DNA of 60,596 nucleotides. It comes from Desulfovulcanus ferrireducens (GTDB taxonomy: Bacteria > Desulfobacterota > Desulfovibrionia > Desulfovibrionales > Desulfonatronovibrionaceae). Below, in pieces: positions 20,099 through 29,823 of this stretch. Position 1 is the first letter of the stretch. Each line of letters opens with the position of its first letter. The translations under genes were made by a program, and so were the position numbers. Below the pieces are notes generated by a model, which did not search any database, had not been told where the DNA came from, and was given only the letters and a program-made list of their open reading frames with translations. The DNA lies in NCBI RefSeq assembly GCF_018704065.1, contig NZ_JAGUQP010000019.1:1-60596 (forward strand), written 5' to 3'.

Positions 20099-20653
20099 TT
20101 ATGGAATAAACACTACCGCGGAAATAGTCGTTGTCCACATGCCAGCTACACCGGTAGTGACACATGGGGCTGAAGCAGAATCAATGATTTTGCCGCTCAT
20201 TAGATAGATTTCTCGACGTTCATCATAGTCGGTTTCCGGGTCAAACTCTATGCCTAATGTGGTCGCTAGCATGGTTGAAGCCAGATCTTCAGCAAAGTCG
20301 CCGATCTCTTTTTCATCTGCCCCAAAGGCAGTGTGTTCAGAAATATAACCGTAATGGCTTTCATCAGCGGGAAAAGCCATGCCTACGGCCGAACCAACTA
20401 ACCTGCCCCTTTCATTGGTGGCATTTCTGGCCATCACACAAAAAGTAATTTGCCCTGAAGCCAGATGCTTCACTCCTTCTTCCACAGAGATTAACTTGCA
20501 TTTAGGTGGATAAATGCTGGAAACATAGACAAGGTTTTGTTTCTCAATACCTGCATCGCGCAGAGCCAATTCAAATGACTGTAGTTTGTTTTTGTGTCGT
20601 CCGATTCCGGTGGTGAAAAATGCTTTAGTCGGAACAAAGGTGTTGGGAAACAT
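20099..20653 (-). CDS. pdaD: Pyruvoyl-dependent arginine decarboxylase
   Basis: 184 residues. The self-cleavage site of the PvlArgDC family is visible as the Ser pair S45-S46 in [11 protein letters not shown], where cleavage makes the pyruvoyl group on the alpha chain. Other family features are [16 protein letters not shown] near the N-terminus and [13 protein letters not shown] in the middle. It converts arginine to agmatine, the first step of the polyamine route completed by the downstream genes. A strong ribosome site (AAGGAGGAAAA) precedes the ATG. Confidence 0.9.
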   Translation of the reverse strand: MFPNTFVPTKAFFTTGIGRHKNKLQSFELALRDAGIEKQNLVYVSSIYPPKCKLISVEEGVKHLASGQITFCVMARNATNERGRLVGSAVGMAFPADESHYGYISEHTAFGADEKEIGDFAEDLASTMLATTLGIEFDPETDYDERREIYLMSGKIIDSASAPCVTTGVAGMWTTTISAVVFIP

Positions 20654-20667
20654 TAATTTTTTCCTCC

Positions 20668-21291
20668 TTATGATGGCTTTTTCCTTTTCAGGATAGGCTG
20701 TTTAATACCAATTTTTTTCAACTTGTTTTTGAATTGAACCACTTGCTCGGGTGTCCCTTGAAAGTGAACAAAAACTCTGAACCAGGGCTGATCAGCAGCA
20801 AATGCTTTGGTGACAGAAGAAATAAATCCTTGCGCAACCAGATTTTTTTGCATTTTTTTTGCCTGTTTTAAGGTCTTAAAGGCAGCTACCTGAAATGTAT
20901 ACGAAAAGAAATTTTGTTTCGTACCTGATTTATTTATGTTTTTTGGGCTTTGCGCTGAGGATTTGCGTTTTACTTCTGACTTGATAGCTGTATCTTTTTT
21001 AAGTTCGGGTTCGGGTAGATGTTTCAGTTTTTCATAAAATTCTAATTGCTCTGGTCTAAGGGTTCCTTGTTTTGGAACATTCTGCCTGGACTCGGATTTT
21101 GTTTCCGGCAAGATCTTGGCAATTTCCGGGACAACATCTTCCGGGTTGTAGCCGCGTCCAATGTAAACGCCGAGGATGAAGGCCCATACCATGGCCAGAA
21201 TTATAAATATTCCCAGGTAGATAAGACCTGACAGTGTAATGTCTAGCTTAAACTTATTTTTAGCGGTCTTCTTTTTAGATTTTTTGGCCAT
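20668..21291 (-). CDS. SPOR-domain membrane protein
   Basis: 207 residues: a lysine-rich cytoplasmic tail (1-17), one membrane helix (about 20-44), a low-complexity linker with Lys/Ser, and a C-terminal SPOR domain from about residue 128 ([17 protein letters not shown] to the end). SPOR domains bind denuded glycan strands at the septum, so it may act in cell division. It lies 14 bases upstream of the arginine decarboxylase gene and probably starts that transcript. A partial palindrome occupies the 260-base gap before argS. Confidence 0.82.
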   Translation of the reverse strand: MAKKSKKKTAKNKFKLDITLSGLIYLGIFIILAMVWAFILGVYIGRGYNPEDVVPEIAKILPETKSESRQNVPKQGTLRPEQLEFYEKLKHLPEPELKKDTAIKSEVKRKSSAQSPKNINKSGTKQNFFSYTFQVAAFKTLKQAKKMQKNLVAQGFISSVTKAFAADQPWFRVFVHFQGTPEQVVQFKNKLKKIGIKQPILKRKKPS

Positions 21292-21330
21292 TAAGCATCC
21301 CCGCTTAAAAGGAAGTTAAGAAACCGGGAA

Positions 21331-21412
21331 GTTAAGAAGTTTGGAGGATAAGGATGAAATTGAAACTTCTTAAGTCTCCTAAAACTTCCCATTTTCCCAA
21401 CTTCTTTTTTTC
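21331..21412. other. Degenerate GAAGTTAAGAAG palindrome in the SPOR-argS gap
   Basis: GGGAAGTTAAGAAGTTT is followed after about 25 bases by its imperfect inverse (AAACTTCTTAAG...AAAACTTCCC). The arms are made of the same GAAG-type words as other low-complexity spacers here. It is followed by TTCTTTTTTT, so it may terminate transcription on the + strand. Confidence 0.5.
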
Positions 21413-21551
21413 AGCCACCGCGCGATGTTTATGTTGCTTAACTTTTATTTGCCTGTACAAAGTTCAAGGATTCAGTTTCTGATTTAGAATTTTGGTCATT
21501 TGGCAATCAGTATTTGTTTCTGGTTTCGATATCCGGTATTTTCAGAACAAA

Positions 21552-23207
21552 CTACATCCTTTGTGGAGCATCGACTCCCAGAAGGGTTAAGCCGTTTTTG
21601 AGTACCTGGGCAACTGCCTGAAAGAGGAGCATCCTGGCTTGAATGAGCAGATTGTCCCGGGCATTGAGCACCGGATGAACCGTATAATAACGATGTAATA
21701 GCCCGGCAAGTTCTTGTAAGTAATAGCTTAAATGGTGAGGGCTTAAAGTCCTGGCGCAAGTAGTCAGAATGTCGGAAAACTGGTCCAAGTGTTTTAAAAT
21801 TGCCATGTCTTCTTCCGTGTTTAAGAGTGGAAGCAAGTCATTCAGGCTCTGGTCAATGTTGATGTCTCTTTCTTTGGCCTTGAGCATCAAAGAGCAAATG
21901 CGTGCATGGGCGTATTGAACATAATACACCGGGTTGTCCAGAGATTTTTTCTTGACCACTTCCAGATCAAAATCCAGATGGCTATCACTCTTGCGGGTTA
22001 AAAAGATGAATCTGGCCGCATCAACTCCTACTTCTTCACAAACTTCAGACAAAGTAACAAACTCTCCGGCACGGGTGGACATGGCTACAGGCTCGCCTTC
22101 TCGAAGCAAGTTTACCAGTTGAACCAGGATAACCTGTAAGCTCTCCTCGTCCTTGCCCAGGGCCTGCACGGCAGCCTTCATCCTGGGGACATAGCCGTGA
22201 TGGTCTGCTCCCCAGATATCCACGACCAGCTCAAAACCACGATCAAATTTGTTTTTATGGTAGGCAATGTCTGAAGCAAAGTATGTTAAAAGTCCATCTG
22301 ATTTTTTTAAGACGCGGTCTTTGTCATCTCCAAACTGGGTTGATTTAAACCACAATGCGCCATCTTGCTCATAGGCAAGGCCTTTATTTTTTAGATAGTC
22401 AAGGGTGCTTTCTACCTCACCCTGTTCCACCAGGCTTTTTTCAGAAAACCAGACCTGGTGTTCCACCCGAAAGTTTTCCAGATCTTTTTTGATCCCTTCC
22501 AGAATAGAGTGCATGGCCGCTTCCTGACACAAGGTTATGGCCTCTTGCTCGGATTTGGATAAAAGGTCATGGTTATATCGGGCCAAAATTTCTTTGGCGA
22601 TATCTTTTATGTATTCCCCTTTATAGCATTCATCAGGAAGGGAAACCGAGCGGCCGCAGAGCTGTTGGTATCTGACCCATACTGACAAGCCCAGCAGACG
22701 CATCTGGCGGCCAGCATCATTTAGATAATACTCGGTGTGGACATCGAAACCCGTAAAGCGCATGATCCGGGTCAAAGAATCACCAAGGGCTGCGCCTCGG
22801 CCATGACCAATGTGCAAAGGGCCGGTAGGATTGGCTGAGACATATTCAATCTGAACTTTTTTGCCTTGGCCTAAATTAGAGGAGCCATAAGTGTCTTTTT
22901 GTTCAAAAACCTTTTTGACAACCTCATGCCAGAAACTTGTTTTAAAGAAAAAGTTTAAAAAGCCAGGACCGGCCACCTCTATTTTTTCCAGGTCCGGGCA
23001 AAGCTTTAAAAGTTCATCTTTTAAGCTTTCCGCCCACTGCCTGGGATTTTGTCCCACTTGTTTGCTGGTAACCAGGGCTATATTAGTCGCCAGATCTCCA
23101 AACTTTTTTTCTTTGGGCGGCTCCAAGCTGACTTTTTCGGGCCAGCTAAGTCCCTTGGTAGTAATAATTTGTTTGAGTTTATCTTGAATGTATTTTTTGG
23201 CACGCAT
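21552..23207 (-). CDS. argS: Arginyl-tRNA synthetase
   Basis: 551 residues, class I. The HIGH motif is in SANPTGPLHIGHGRG, followed by an editing-free catalytic core. WGADHHGYVPRMKAA and the KMSKS-equivalent region around VAMSTRAGEFVTL are present. An N-terminal Add1 domain (VSLEPPKEKKFGDLATN) and the C-terminal anticodon-binding domain (about 430-551) are complete. It lies 21 bases downstream of fabD on the same strand. Confidence 0.95.
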   Translation of the reverse strand: MRAKKYIQDKLKQIITTKGLSWPEKVSLEPPKEKKFGDLATNIALVTSKQVGQNPRQWAESLKDELLKLCPDLEKIEVAGPGFLNFFFKTSFWHEVVKKVFEQKDTYGSSNLGQGKKVQIEYVSANPTGPLHIGHGRGAALGDSLTRIMRFTGFDVHTEYYLNDAGRQMRLLGLSVWVRYQQLCGRSVSLPDECYKGEYIKDIAKEILARYNHDLLSKSEQEAITLCQEAAMHSILEGIKKDLENFRVEHQVWFSEKSLVEQGEVESTLDYLKNKGLAYEQDGALWFKSTQFGDDKDRVLKKSDGLLTYFASDIAYHKNKFDRGFELVVDIWGADHHGYVPRMKAAVQALGKDEESLQVILVQLVNLLREGEPVAMSTRAGEFVTLSEVCEEVGVDAARFIFLTRKSDSHLDFDLEVVKKKSLDNPVYYVQYAHARICSLMLKAKERDINIDQSLNDLLPLLNTEEDMAILKHLDQFSDILTTCARTLSPHHLSYYLQELAGLLHRYYTVHPVLNARDNLLIQARMLLFQAVAQVLKNGLTLLGVDAPQRM

Positions 23208-23228
23208 TTTTTAGACTGTCCTTTTTTG

Positions 23229-24173
23229 CTAAATTTTTTGGGTATCCTCTAGAGTCGCAATGGATATAACCTCAATTTTGTCCTTGTCGTCAGCCAAAAT
23301 TTGGCCGACCATGCGTGACAAGACTCCCTTGGGTCCTATTTCCAAAAATTGATTGCCACCATCAGAGAAAATGGCCCGAATAATTTGTATCCAATAAACA
23401 GATGAGGTCATCTGGCGGGCCATGATTTCTTTTATCTTTGCCGGGTCAAGCTCTTTTTGTCCTGTTGCGTTAAAATAAATAGGCACCTTCGGGGCATGCC
23501 ATTCAAATTTGGCCATGAATTTGGCTAACTCTTTAGCCGCTCCTTCCATCATTGGGCTGTGAAATGCTCCGCTCACAGGAAGAAGCACGCCCCTTCCTTT
23601 TTGTGTTTTGGCTTTTTTTACAATCAAATTAATGGGTTCTGCATGTCCACTGACTACAAATTGGGCCGGGGTATTGTAGTTGGCTACCAGGATTTCCTGG
23701 CCTGTTTCCTGTCGTGTTTCCTTGACTAGCTCTTCCACGGTCTCCTGGTTTAGTTTCAAGATGGCAGCCATTTGTCCGTTTCCATCCTGACCGGCCTCTG
23801 CCATTAGCCTGCCGCGCAATGAAACCAGTTTTAGAGTGTCTTCAATATTTAAGACTTTACTGGCACATAGGGCGGAAAATTCGCCCAGGCTGTGTCCAGC
23901 CATAAAAAGCGGCGAAGGACTTAGTTTATCCTTAATAAAGAGCCAAAGGCTTAAGTTGACAATGGTCAGGGCTGGCTGCAAGTATTTGGTCTGGGCCATG
24001 TCTTTTGCCTCGCCATCCCAAAAAATCTCGCGTAAAGGGAAGCCGGAGATTTTTTCGCCCAGTTTCCACAGATTCATGGCATCGGACCAGTATTCAGCAA
24101 GGTCTCTACCCATGCCAGGCTCTTGGGAGCCTTGTCCTGGGAAAAGTATGGCCAGTTGTTTATTTTCAGGCAT
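23229..24173 (-). CDS. fabD: Malonyl-CoA:ACP transacylase
   Basis: 314 residues. LFPGQGSQEPGMG lies at the N-terminus, the nucleophile S95 in MAGHSLGEFSAL, and the His partner in VSGAFHSPMM. It moves malonyl groups to acyl carrier protein to start fatty acid elongation. It is separated from other fab genes and apparently cotranscribed with argS. AAGGAGGTAGATAA before the ATG supports the start. Confidence 0.94.
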   Translation of the reverse strand: MPENKQLAILFPGQGSQEPGMGRDLAEYWSDAMNLWKLGEKISGFPLREIFWDGEAKDMAQTKYLQPALTIVNLSLWLFIKDKLSPSPLFMAGHSLGEFSALCASKVLNIEDTLKLVSLRGRLMAEAGQDGNGQMAAILKLNQETVEELVKETRQETGQEILVANYNTPAQFVVSGHAEPINLIVKKAKTQKGRGVLLPVSGAFHSPMMEGAAKELAKFMAKFEWHAPKVPIYFNATGQKELDPAKIKEIMARQMTSSVYWIQIIRAIFSDGGNQFLEIGPKGVLSRMVGQILADDKDKIEVISIATLEDTQKI

Positions 24174-24300
24174 TTATCTACCTCCTTAAGAAATAAATTA
24201 ACCTTTTTACTCCTACCCGGCCTAAAAGTCGAGAGTGTGGTGTTGGGAAAAATCGGGAAACGGAGAAACGGGGAAAAGAGGAAATGGGAGTGGAGGGTAT

Positions 24301-24951
24301 ATGAAACAAATTTTAATTCAAGAGTTATCTAAAGAACTTGATCGGGCAGGTTTCGGTTTGGACGCAGAGCAGATTAAAAAATTATACTCTTTTTTATCTC
24401 TGCTCATCAAGTGGAACAAGGTTATTAACCTGGTAGGACCAAAAGATTGGGTTGAAATTTTCAGAACTTTAATTGTGGATAGTTTGTACTTAAAAGACTT
24501 TTTACTTTCTTTATCATTAAAAAATAGCCCCAGGACTTTTGACCTTGGAGCCGGGGCAGGTCTTCCAGGCATCCCTTTACGTATAGTCTGGAATACTGGA
24601 GAATATTACTTAATAGAGGTCAGAAATAAAAGGGCCGTATTTATGCGTAACGCTTTAAGCCACTTGTCACTACCGAAAACTTTTGTGCTTGGTATGCGCG
24701 CGCAGGAAGTGCCAGAAGAACTTCTGCCCCCAGACCTCATAATAAGTAGGGCATTCATGCCTTGGCCAAAGTTGCTGCCTCTGGCCAGGAAGCTTATGCC
24801 GGATCATGGTATTGTGGTTGTCATGGCCAATACTGCCGCGCCAGAGAGTGACCAGTTGGCTCCGTGGCAAGTAAAAAAAACTTTTTCCTATGAGGTTCAA
24901 AAAAAGAAGCGTTATTTTTGGGCGTTGGAATTAAATAATTGTCCCAACTGA
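24301..24951 (+). CDS. rsmG: 16S rRNA (guanine-527-N7)-methyltransferase
   Basis: 216 residues from the ATG at 24301, which has GGAGGG before it. The upstream in-frame extension to 24235 only translates a purine-rich spacer. The SAM site is FDLGAGAGLPGIPL, the RsmG signature. LLIKWNKVINLVG is also characteristic. It methylates G527 in the 530 loop of 16S rRNA. The 3-prime end overlaps a convergent small gene by 40 bases. Confidence 0.92.
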   Translation: MKQILIQELSKELDRAGFGLDAEQIKKLYSFLSLLIKWNKVINLVGPKDWVEIFRTLIVDSLYLKDFLLSLSLKNSPRTFDLGAGAGLPGIPLRIVWNTGEYYLIEVRNKRAVFMRNALSHLSLPKTFVLGMRAQEVPEELLPPDLIISRAFMPWPKLLPLARKLMPDHGIVVVMANTAAPESDQLAPWQVKKTFSYEVQKKKRYFWALELNNCPN

Positions 24952-25130
24952 GAGTTTTTAAAAATAAGCCTGGTGGCTACTTCGTCGGCCAATTCTGCAA
25001 CGTCCATAAGCCGTTCCAGATAATCCAGTATCTCATAACGTCTGTCTTCGGCCGAGTATTCAAAATCTTCCTCCAGCCGGCCGGATTTAAGGTATTCCTC
25101 TAGTTCTTCTAAAAATTTTTCGTTGAGCAT
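24912..25130 (-). CDS. Small acidic hypothetical protein (orf72)
   Basis: 72 residues from the ATG at 25130, which is preceded by GGGAGGAACAAT. It is very acidic and probably all-helical (MLNEKFLEELEEYLKSGR, then DRRYEILDYLERLMDVAELA), with no Cys or membrane segment. It overlaps the end of rsmG tail to tail by 40 bases. I do not recognise the family. The good ribosome site and amphipathic pattern make it a likely real gene. Confidence 0.55.
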   Translation of the reverse strand: MLNEKFLEELEEYLKSGRLEEDFEYSAEDRRYEILDYLERLMDVAELADEVATRLIFKNSQLGQLFNSNAQK

Positions 25131-25202
25131 ATTGTTCCTCCCGCCCTTTTTTTTGCCACAGGAAGGATAATTGGTCAAAATGTAAAAAAGTGAATAAAGT
25201 TC

Positions 25203-25231
25203 TTGACGACATCTTAAGAGATGGATAAAAG
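25203..25231 (+). promoter_or_regulatory. Sigma70-type promoter of tRNA-Leu
   Basis: TTGACG, a 17-base spacer and TAAAAG lie about 14 bases before the tRNA start. The -35 hexamer is good; the -10 is weaker. Confidence 0.5.
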
Positions 25232-25244
25232 ATTATCTCCTTTC

Positions 25245-25331
25245 GCCGGGGTGGTGAAATTGGTAGACGCAGAGGACTCAAAATCCTCCGGGCATTAGCC
25301 CGTGCGAGTTCGAGTCTCGCCCCCGGCACCA
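25245..25331 (+). tRNA. tRNA-Leu (CAA)
   Basis: An 87-nt class II tRNA with acceptor GCCGGGG/CCCCGGC, anticodon stem GAGGA/TCCTC and loop CTCAAAA with anticodon CAA. The long variable arm is CGGGCATTAGCCCG, the T arm GAGTTCGAGTCTC, and CCA is encoded. Confidence 0.96.
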
Positions 25332-25341
25332 TAAAGATCAA

Positions 25342-25376
25342 AAAGGCTTCAGGTAATACCTGAAGCCTTTTTTTTT
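25342..25376 (+). terminator. Terminator of tRNA-Leu
   Basis: AAAGGCTTCAGGT pairs with ACCTGAAGCCTTT and is followed by T9, directly downstream of the tRNA. Confidence 0.9.
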
Positions 25377-25457
25377 GTCATTTTAAATATTATTTGATAA
25401 GAAACTAGGGATGTAAATTAATGTTTTAATTTTCCCTGGTACCCAGTTATTTGGACT

Positions 25458-26690
25458 ATGGACTTAAAAGATATTGAAAGTATAGCCTTAAGCTTGGAAA
25501 TATATAGCCAAAGTAAGAATTCGGCTAGGTTTAAGCAAGAGCTAATCCTGTTGATCCAGAAAATAAAGCAGCAGAATAAAAAACTTGATTTTTTGCTTGA
25601 GGAAAACAACAGGCTAAGGCTTCATGTCCAGGATTTAAGCAAGAAAAATAGAGAATTAAATCTAACTTTGCGTCAAGTTTTGGCTAATTATCAGGCCGGG
25701 CTAAAGACTTTTTTACGTTTCAAGCGTGATATCGAGTTAGTCCAGAAAATGCGTTCTTTAAAAGAGCTTCCGAATATTTTAGCCCAAATAAAAGAGTATC
25801 TTGCCCTTGACGCTGTAGGTCTAATTTTAAGCTCCGAGTACTTTGCTACCTTTGTTCCTGATAAAATTTGTGTTTATCCTCAAGAGGATATTCAGAGTCA
25901 ACTTTTAAATCTGCCTTCCATATCTTTGGGAGACAGTTATTACATGGGATGTATAGCCAAAGTTAAACATTTCTCTTTTTTTTGGCCTGAGTTGAACGGA
26001 CAAAAAAAGGAACAGCTTAAAGAAGGTTCCTGTTTTATATATGTACTTAAAGACAAGTACAATCCGGAAAATATAACAGGAGTGCTGGCTCTCGGCGACA
26101 AAGATATTGCCAGGTACTCGCCGGAAAAAGCCACGGACTTTTTAGAACATTTTTGTTATATTTTTAGCTGTACTCTTTTGTCTGTGCGTGAGCACGAGAA
26201 ACTTGATCGGGAAAAAGTGATAGATACTCTAACCGGCATTCATAATCGTGAGTATTTCCACCGCCATGCTCCTCGCATTTTGGACTTTGCCACTCGACGA
26301 GGTTTTCCGGTTTGCCTCCTGTTTCTGGATTTGGATGGATTCAAGTCGATCAACGACAATTTAGGGCACAACATTGGAGACAAGGTACTTATAGAGGTGG
26401 CCCAAAGGATACAAGCAGTGATCCGCAAGTACGATATTTTTGTTCGACTGGCCGGAGACGAATTTTTGATTTTATTGCCTGATACAGATATTGAACGAGC
26501 TCAGCTTTTAAAGTTGCGAGTCCAAAAGTCCATCAAAGATATCAGTATTGAGAAGCTTTGTGGACAGCCAACTAACCTCACAGTTTCTGTCTCTGTTGGT
26601 CTTGCCCAATATGTTCCCGGACAGGAGATCAAAGATTTTTTGAAAGTAGCAGATGATAATATGTATGCGGAAAAGAAGCAGCAAGCCTAG
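25458..26690 (+). CDS. GGDEF diguanylate cyclase
   Basis: 410 residues. The N-terminal part has a predicted coiled coil (about 20-80), followed by a poorly recognised sensory region (about 95-240) and a complete GGDEF domain (about 248-410). The active-site motif is AGDEF at 332-336, a tolerated variant of GGDEF. The inhibitory I-site RxxD is present as R323-K-Y-D326, at the standard five-residue distance. It should make c-di-GMP and be feedback inhibited. It lacks membrane segments, so it is cytosolic. It converges with and overlaps by four bases the HD-GYP gene that would degrade c-di-GMP. Confidence 0.9.
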   Translation: MDLKDIESIALSLEIYSQSKNSARFKQELILLIQKIKQQNKKLDFLLEENNRLRLHVQDLSKKNRELNLTLRQVLANYQAGLKTFLRFKRDIELVQKMRSLKELPNILAQIKEYLALDAVGLILSSEYFATFVPDKICVYPQEDIQSQLLNLPSISLGDSYYMGCIAKVKHFSFFWPELNGQKKEQLKEGSCFIYVLKDKYNPENITGVLALGDKDIARYSPEKATDFLEHFCYIFSCTLLSVREHEKLDREKVIDTLTGIHNREYFHRHAPRILDFATRRGFPVCLLFLDLDGFKSINDNLGHNIGDKVLIEVAQRIQAVIRKYDIFVRLAGDEFLILLPDTDIERAQLLKLRVQKSIKDISIEKLCGQPTNLTVSVSVGLAQYVPGQEIKDFLKVADDNMYAEKKQQA

Positions 26691-28027
26691 TCTTTAATTT
26701 TGCCTTCCTGAATAAGTTTTAACAATGCATCCACAGACCTTGGATCATAGAGTTTATTCCGTCCTTCTATCAATTCCTGCGCAGCATCTTTATTTTTTAA
26801 GGCCGGATGATAGGAGCGTTGTGAGGTTATGGTTTCATATACATCAGCTACGGCGATAATTTTGGCGCCAATATGAATTTCTTTTTCCTGCAAACCTTGC
26901 GGATAGCCAGTTCCGTCAAGACGTTCATGGTGCTGCAGGACTATCTGGGCTACAGGACCGGTAAAAGGGATCTCTTTGATGATTTCATACCCTTCCTGGG
27001 GGTGCGTTTTGATGATTTCCATCTCGAGAGGAGTCAAATGTTCTGGTTTGGATAAGTATTCTAGGGGGATAGAGTTTTTGCCGATGTCGTGCAAAAGACC
27101 TGCTAGATGAATATTTTGAACCAGGTCATCATCTAGTTCCATCTCCTGGGCGATGGCTGTAGCAATGGCAGCCACTTTTTGCTGGTGTCCTGCAGTGTAA
27201 GGATCTCTTCTTTCTACCATTGCGGCCAGTGATAGAACTGTTTTTTCCAGAGTGTCTTGAAGTTTTTTCAGGGTTGTTTTCAGTTTTTGGGCTTGCTTTT
27301 TTTGTTCGGTGATATCCCTGGCAATGCCCATAATCTTGATGACTTCCCCCTGGGGATTGCAAACAACGTCAATAAGCTGGGAGAGCCATTTGATTTCATC
27401 TTTTGTTTCGATACGGTGCTCAACTTCAATGCTCTGTTTGTTTTGAAGACATTTTTTTATGGCATCGACCAGAAAAGGGCGGTCCAGGGAGTTGACGGTG
27501 GTAAAGAGTTGCCGGTAATGGCCGGTATGGGTAGCCGGGGTAAAACCAAAAAGCTGGGGAAAATTGTTGCTCCATTTGATTTCATTGTTTTTTGGATTCC
27601 ACTCCCAGTTAACCAAATGAACAGCCTGTTGGGATAAGCTAGTTTTCTTATTTTCGATTTCTTTCTGGGTCAGGGCTTGGTAAATGATAGCTAGAAGTTT
27701 ATCTTTACCGATGGGCTTGGACAGAAAGTTGTAGATTTTACCATCGTTGATAGCCTTTTGGGCGGCTCGCACATCAGCATGCCCGGTGAGCATAATCCGG
27801 ATGCTTCTAGGGTATTTCTCCCGAACTATTTTCAATAATTCACTACCAGACATATGAGGCATTTTTTCGTCGGTGATAATCAGGTCAATATTCTCCCTGG
27901 CCAAAATATCCAGGGCCTGGGAAGCGGACCGGGCAAAATAGAGTTCGATAGGCTCTTTATGGAGGCTTCTCTTAATCCCTTCTAAGACCTGCTCTTCATC
28001 ATCCACGAATAAGACTTTTGCTTGCAT
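26687..28027 (-). CDS. Response regulator with PAS and HD-GYP c-di-GMP phosphodiesterase
   Basis: 446 residues: receiver domain 1-120 with phospho-acceptor D53 (ITDEKMP), a PAS/PAC region about 135-250 (VNWEWNPKNNEIKWSNN, IMGIARDITEQ) and HD-GYP about 265-440. The catalytic HDIGK and HHERLDGTGYP motifs are intact, so c-di-GMP hydrolysis to GMP is expected. It faces the GGDEF gene tail to tail with a four-base overlap. Divergently it shares a 415-base upstream region with the PAS kinase gene at 28443, a candidate partner. Confidence 0.9.
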   Translation of the reverse strand: MQAKVLFVDDEEQVLEGIKRSLHKEPIELYFARSASQALDILARENIDLIITDEKMPHMSGSELLKIVREKYPRSIRIMLTGHADVRAAQKAINDGKIYNFLSKPIGKDKLLAIIYQALTQKEIENKKTSLSQQAVHLVNWEWNPKNNEIKWSNNFPQLFGFTPATHTGHYRQLFTTVNSLDRPFLVDAIKKCLQNKQSIEVEHRIETKDEIKWLSQLIDVVCNPQGEVIKIMGIARDITEQKKQAQKLKTTLKKLQDTLEKTVLSLAAMVERRDPYTAGHQQKVAAIATAIAQEMELDDDLVQNIHLAGLLHDIGKNSIPLEYLSKPEHLTPLEMEIIKTHPQEGYEIIKEIPFTGPVAQIVLQHHERLDGTGYPQGLQEKEIHIGAKIIAVADVYETITSQRSYHPALKNKDAAQELIEGRNKLYDPRSVDALLKLIQEGKIKD

Positions 28028-28442
28028 TGGCCCTCCATATCCCCATGAATATTGGAAAGATTAGTTAAAAAGAGTCTTTAAATAACAGAGTCAAGTAAAT
28101 TCATTTTATTTTCTTATACTGACTTGGACAAAAAGAAAAATCAAGGATAAAAAAAGTTTATTGAAAGCTTCAAAAGATATTTGTAAAAAATTAAATAATA
28201 TATTAATATTATAACAAAATTTTTAAGAGTGTAAAACTATCAACTTTGTATACAAACTACTTGAAGAGAGAAATAGTTGGGCGATAATGAAATGGTAGTT
28301 CTAAGACAGACGAAGAAATTTTTTTGATCATTGCCTTAACTCCGGAACTTGTTAAGATAAGCCAATTGTTTGATATTTATCCGCTTGAATAACGAAAACA
28401 GGAACAAAAATTGTTGCAGAGAAATAAGCGAGGGGGAGAAGC
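28028..28442. other. Divergent regulatory gap between HD-GYP regulator and PAS kinase genes
   Basis: 415 bases, very AT-rich, containing runs such as AATAATATATTAATATTATAA. No open frame with a ribosome site, repeat family or terminator is evident. It must hold both divergent promoters; I could not assign them. Confidence 0.5.
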
Positions 28443-29651
28443 ATGGATAAAGGCCAGCATAAAATTGAAACATATTTTGAGAAATTGCCTTTTGTCATCA
28501 TCGCTCTAGATGAGAGACACAAAGTTATGCACTGGAATCTCATGGCCGAGAAATTTTTTGGATTACGGAAAGAGGAGGTCCTTGGCCAATCCATAGTTGG
28601 CCTGACTTCCAGAATGGAGTGGAAGGAGACAATCGGCATTTCAGTCGAGGATTATCTGCAAAATAGATCTAATCTACAAAAAGAAATTAGATATAGTCGA
28701 CCTGATGGAAGCACTGGATTTATGGACTTCAAGGTCATTGAATTTTTGGATTCGCCTGACCCGAAAGAGCGAATGCTTTTGTTGGTAGGCAATGACATTA
28801 CTGAATTTAAAATTATGCAAGGACAGCTGGCCCAGGCCCAAAAGCTGGAGGCCATTGGGCAGTTGGCTGCTGGCATTGCCCATGAAATCAACACTCCTGC
28901 TCAGTACGTCAGTGATAACCTGCATTTTTTACAAGATTCTTTTCTCCCCATCAAAAACACCATTGACTTTTTAGTGTATAACTTTGTGGCCTATAAGGAC
29001 AAGTTGCCTCAGGAAGTAATTGAGAAGATGTACCAGGTTCTAGAGGAAAATGATGTGGATTTTTTTTTAGAAGAGGTCCCTAAGGCCTTGGTTCAAAGCC
29101 TGGAGGGTATGGGTCGCATTGCCAGAATCGTTTCATCCATGAAGCAATTTGCCCATCCGGGTACAGAGGAGAAAGTCTATATGGATTTGAACAAAGCCAT
29201 TGAGAATGCCCGTGAAGTGTCCCGCAACCTTTGGAAATATGCAGCTGATATGGAAATAGCTCTTGACCCGGATTTGCCTCAGGTACTTTGTTACCCTGCT
29301 GAAATAAATCAGGTTCTTTTAAATATGATTGTCAATGCGGCTGATGCAATTAAGGAGAAGCTGGGCGAATCTGTCTCCGATCAGGAGCGAGGTCTAATTA
29401 AGATTACCACTCGTAATTTAAAGGATCGTATCCAGATTCAAATCGCTGATACAGGATGTGGAATTCCGGAAGAGATAAGGCATAGGATTTTTGAACCGTT
29501 TTTTACAACTAAAGAAGTAGGCAAGGGTACAGGTCAGGGATTGGCCATTGCCCATTCTATTATTGTAGACAAACATAACGGCTCTATTAAAGTTCAGTCT
29601 GAGCCTGGTGAGGGGAGCACATTTATTATAGAGTTGCCAGTAGATGGATAG
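28443..29651 (+). CDS. PAS-domain sensor histidine kinase
   Basis: 402 residues with no membrane segment. A PAS domain covers about 10-125 ([16 protein letters not shown]). The dimerisation/phosphoacceptor helix has H147 in [11 protein letters not shown]. The HATPase domain has N, G1 and G2 boxes ([35 protein letters not shown]). It is a soluble kinase that should phosphorylate one or more of the three nearby receiver proteins. It starts with AGGGGGAGAAGC before ATG. Confidence 0.9.
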   Translation: MDKGQHKIETYFEKLPFVIIALDERHKVMHWNLMAEKFFGLRKEEVLGQSIVGLTSRMEWKETIGISVEDYLQNRSNLQKEIRYSRPDGSTGFMDFKVIEFLDSPDPKERMLLLVGNDITEFKIMQGQLAQAQKLEAIGQLAAGIAHEINTPAQYVSDNLHFLQDSFLPIKNTIDFLVYNFVAYKDKLPQEVIEKMYQVLEENDVDFFLEEVPKALVQSLEGMGRIARIVSSMKQFAHPGTEEKVYMDLNKAIENAREVSRNLWKYAADMEIALDPDLPQVLCYPAEINQVLLNMIVNAADAIKEKLGESVSDQERGLIKITTRNLKDRIQIQIADTGCGIPEEIRHRIFEPFFTTKEVGKGTGQGLAIAHSIIVDKHNGSIKVQSEPGEGSTFIIELPVDG

Positions 29652-29823
29652 ATGCATGAAATTCTGGACTTTAGTTTTTTAAAAATTTGGTTGGCTTCAG
29701 CATTTTTTACTAACTATTTTCAACAATTTATTAGTTAAATGTCCCCGCTTACAATTCCATAAGTGGAGGGACAAGGACTGAGGTTTCGTAAACAAATCCA
29801 TGAAGATTCTTCAGAGTTAGTCA

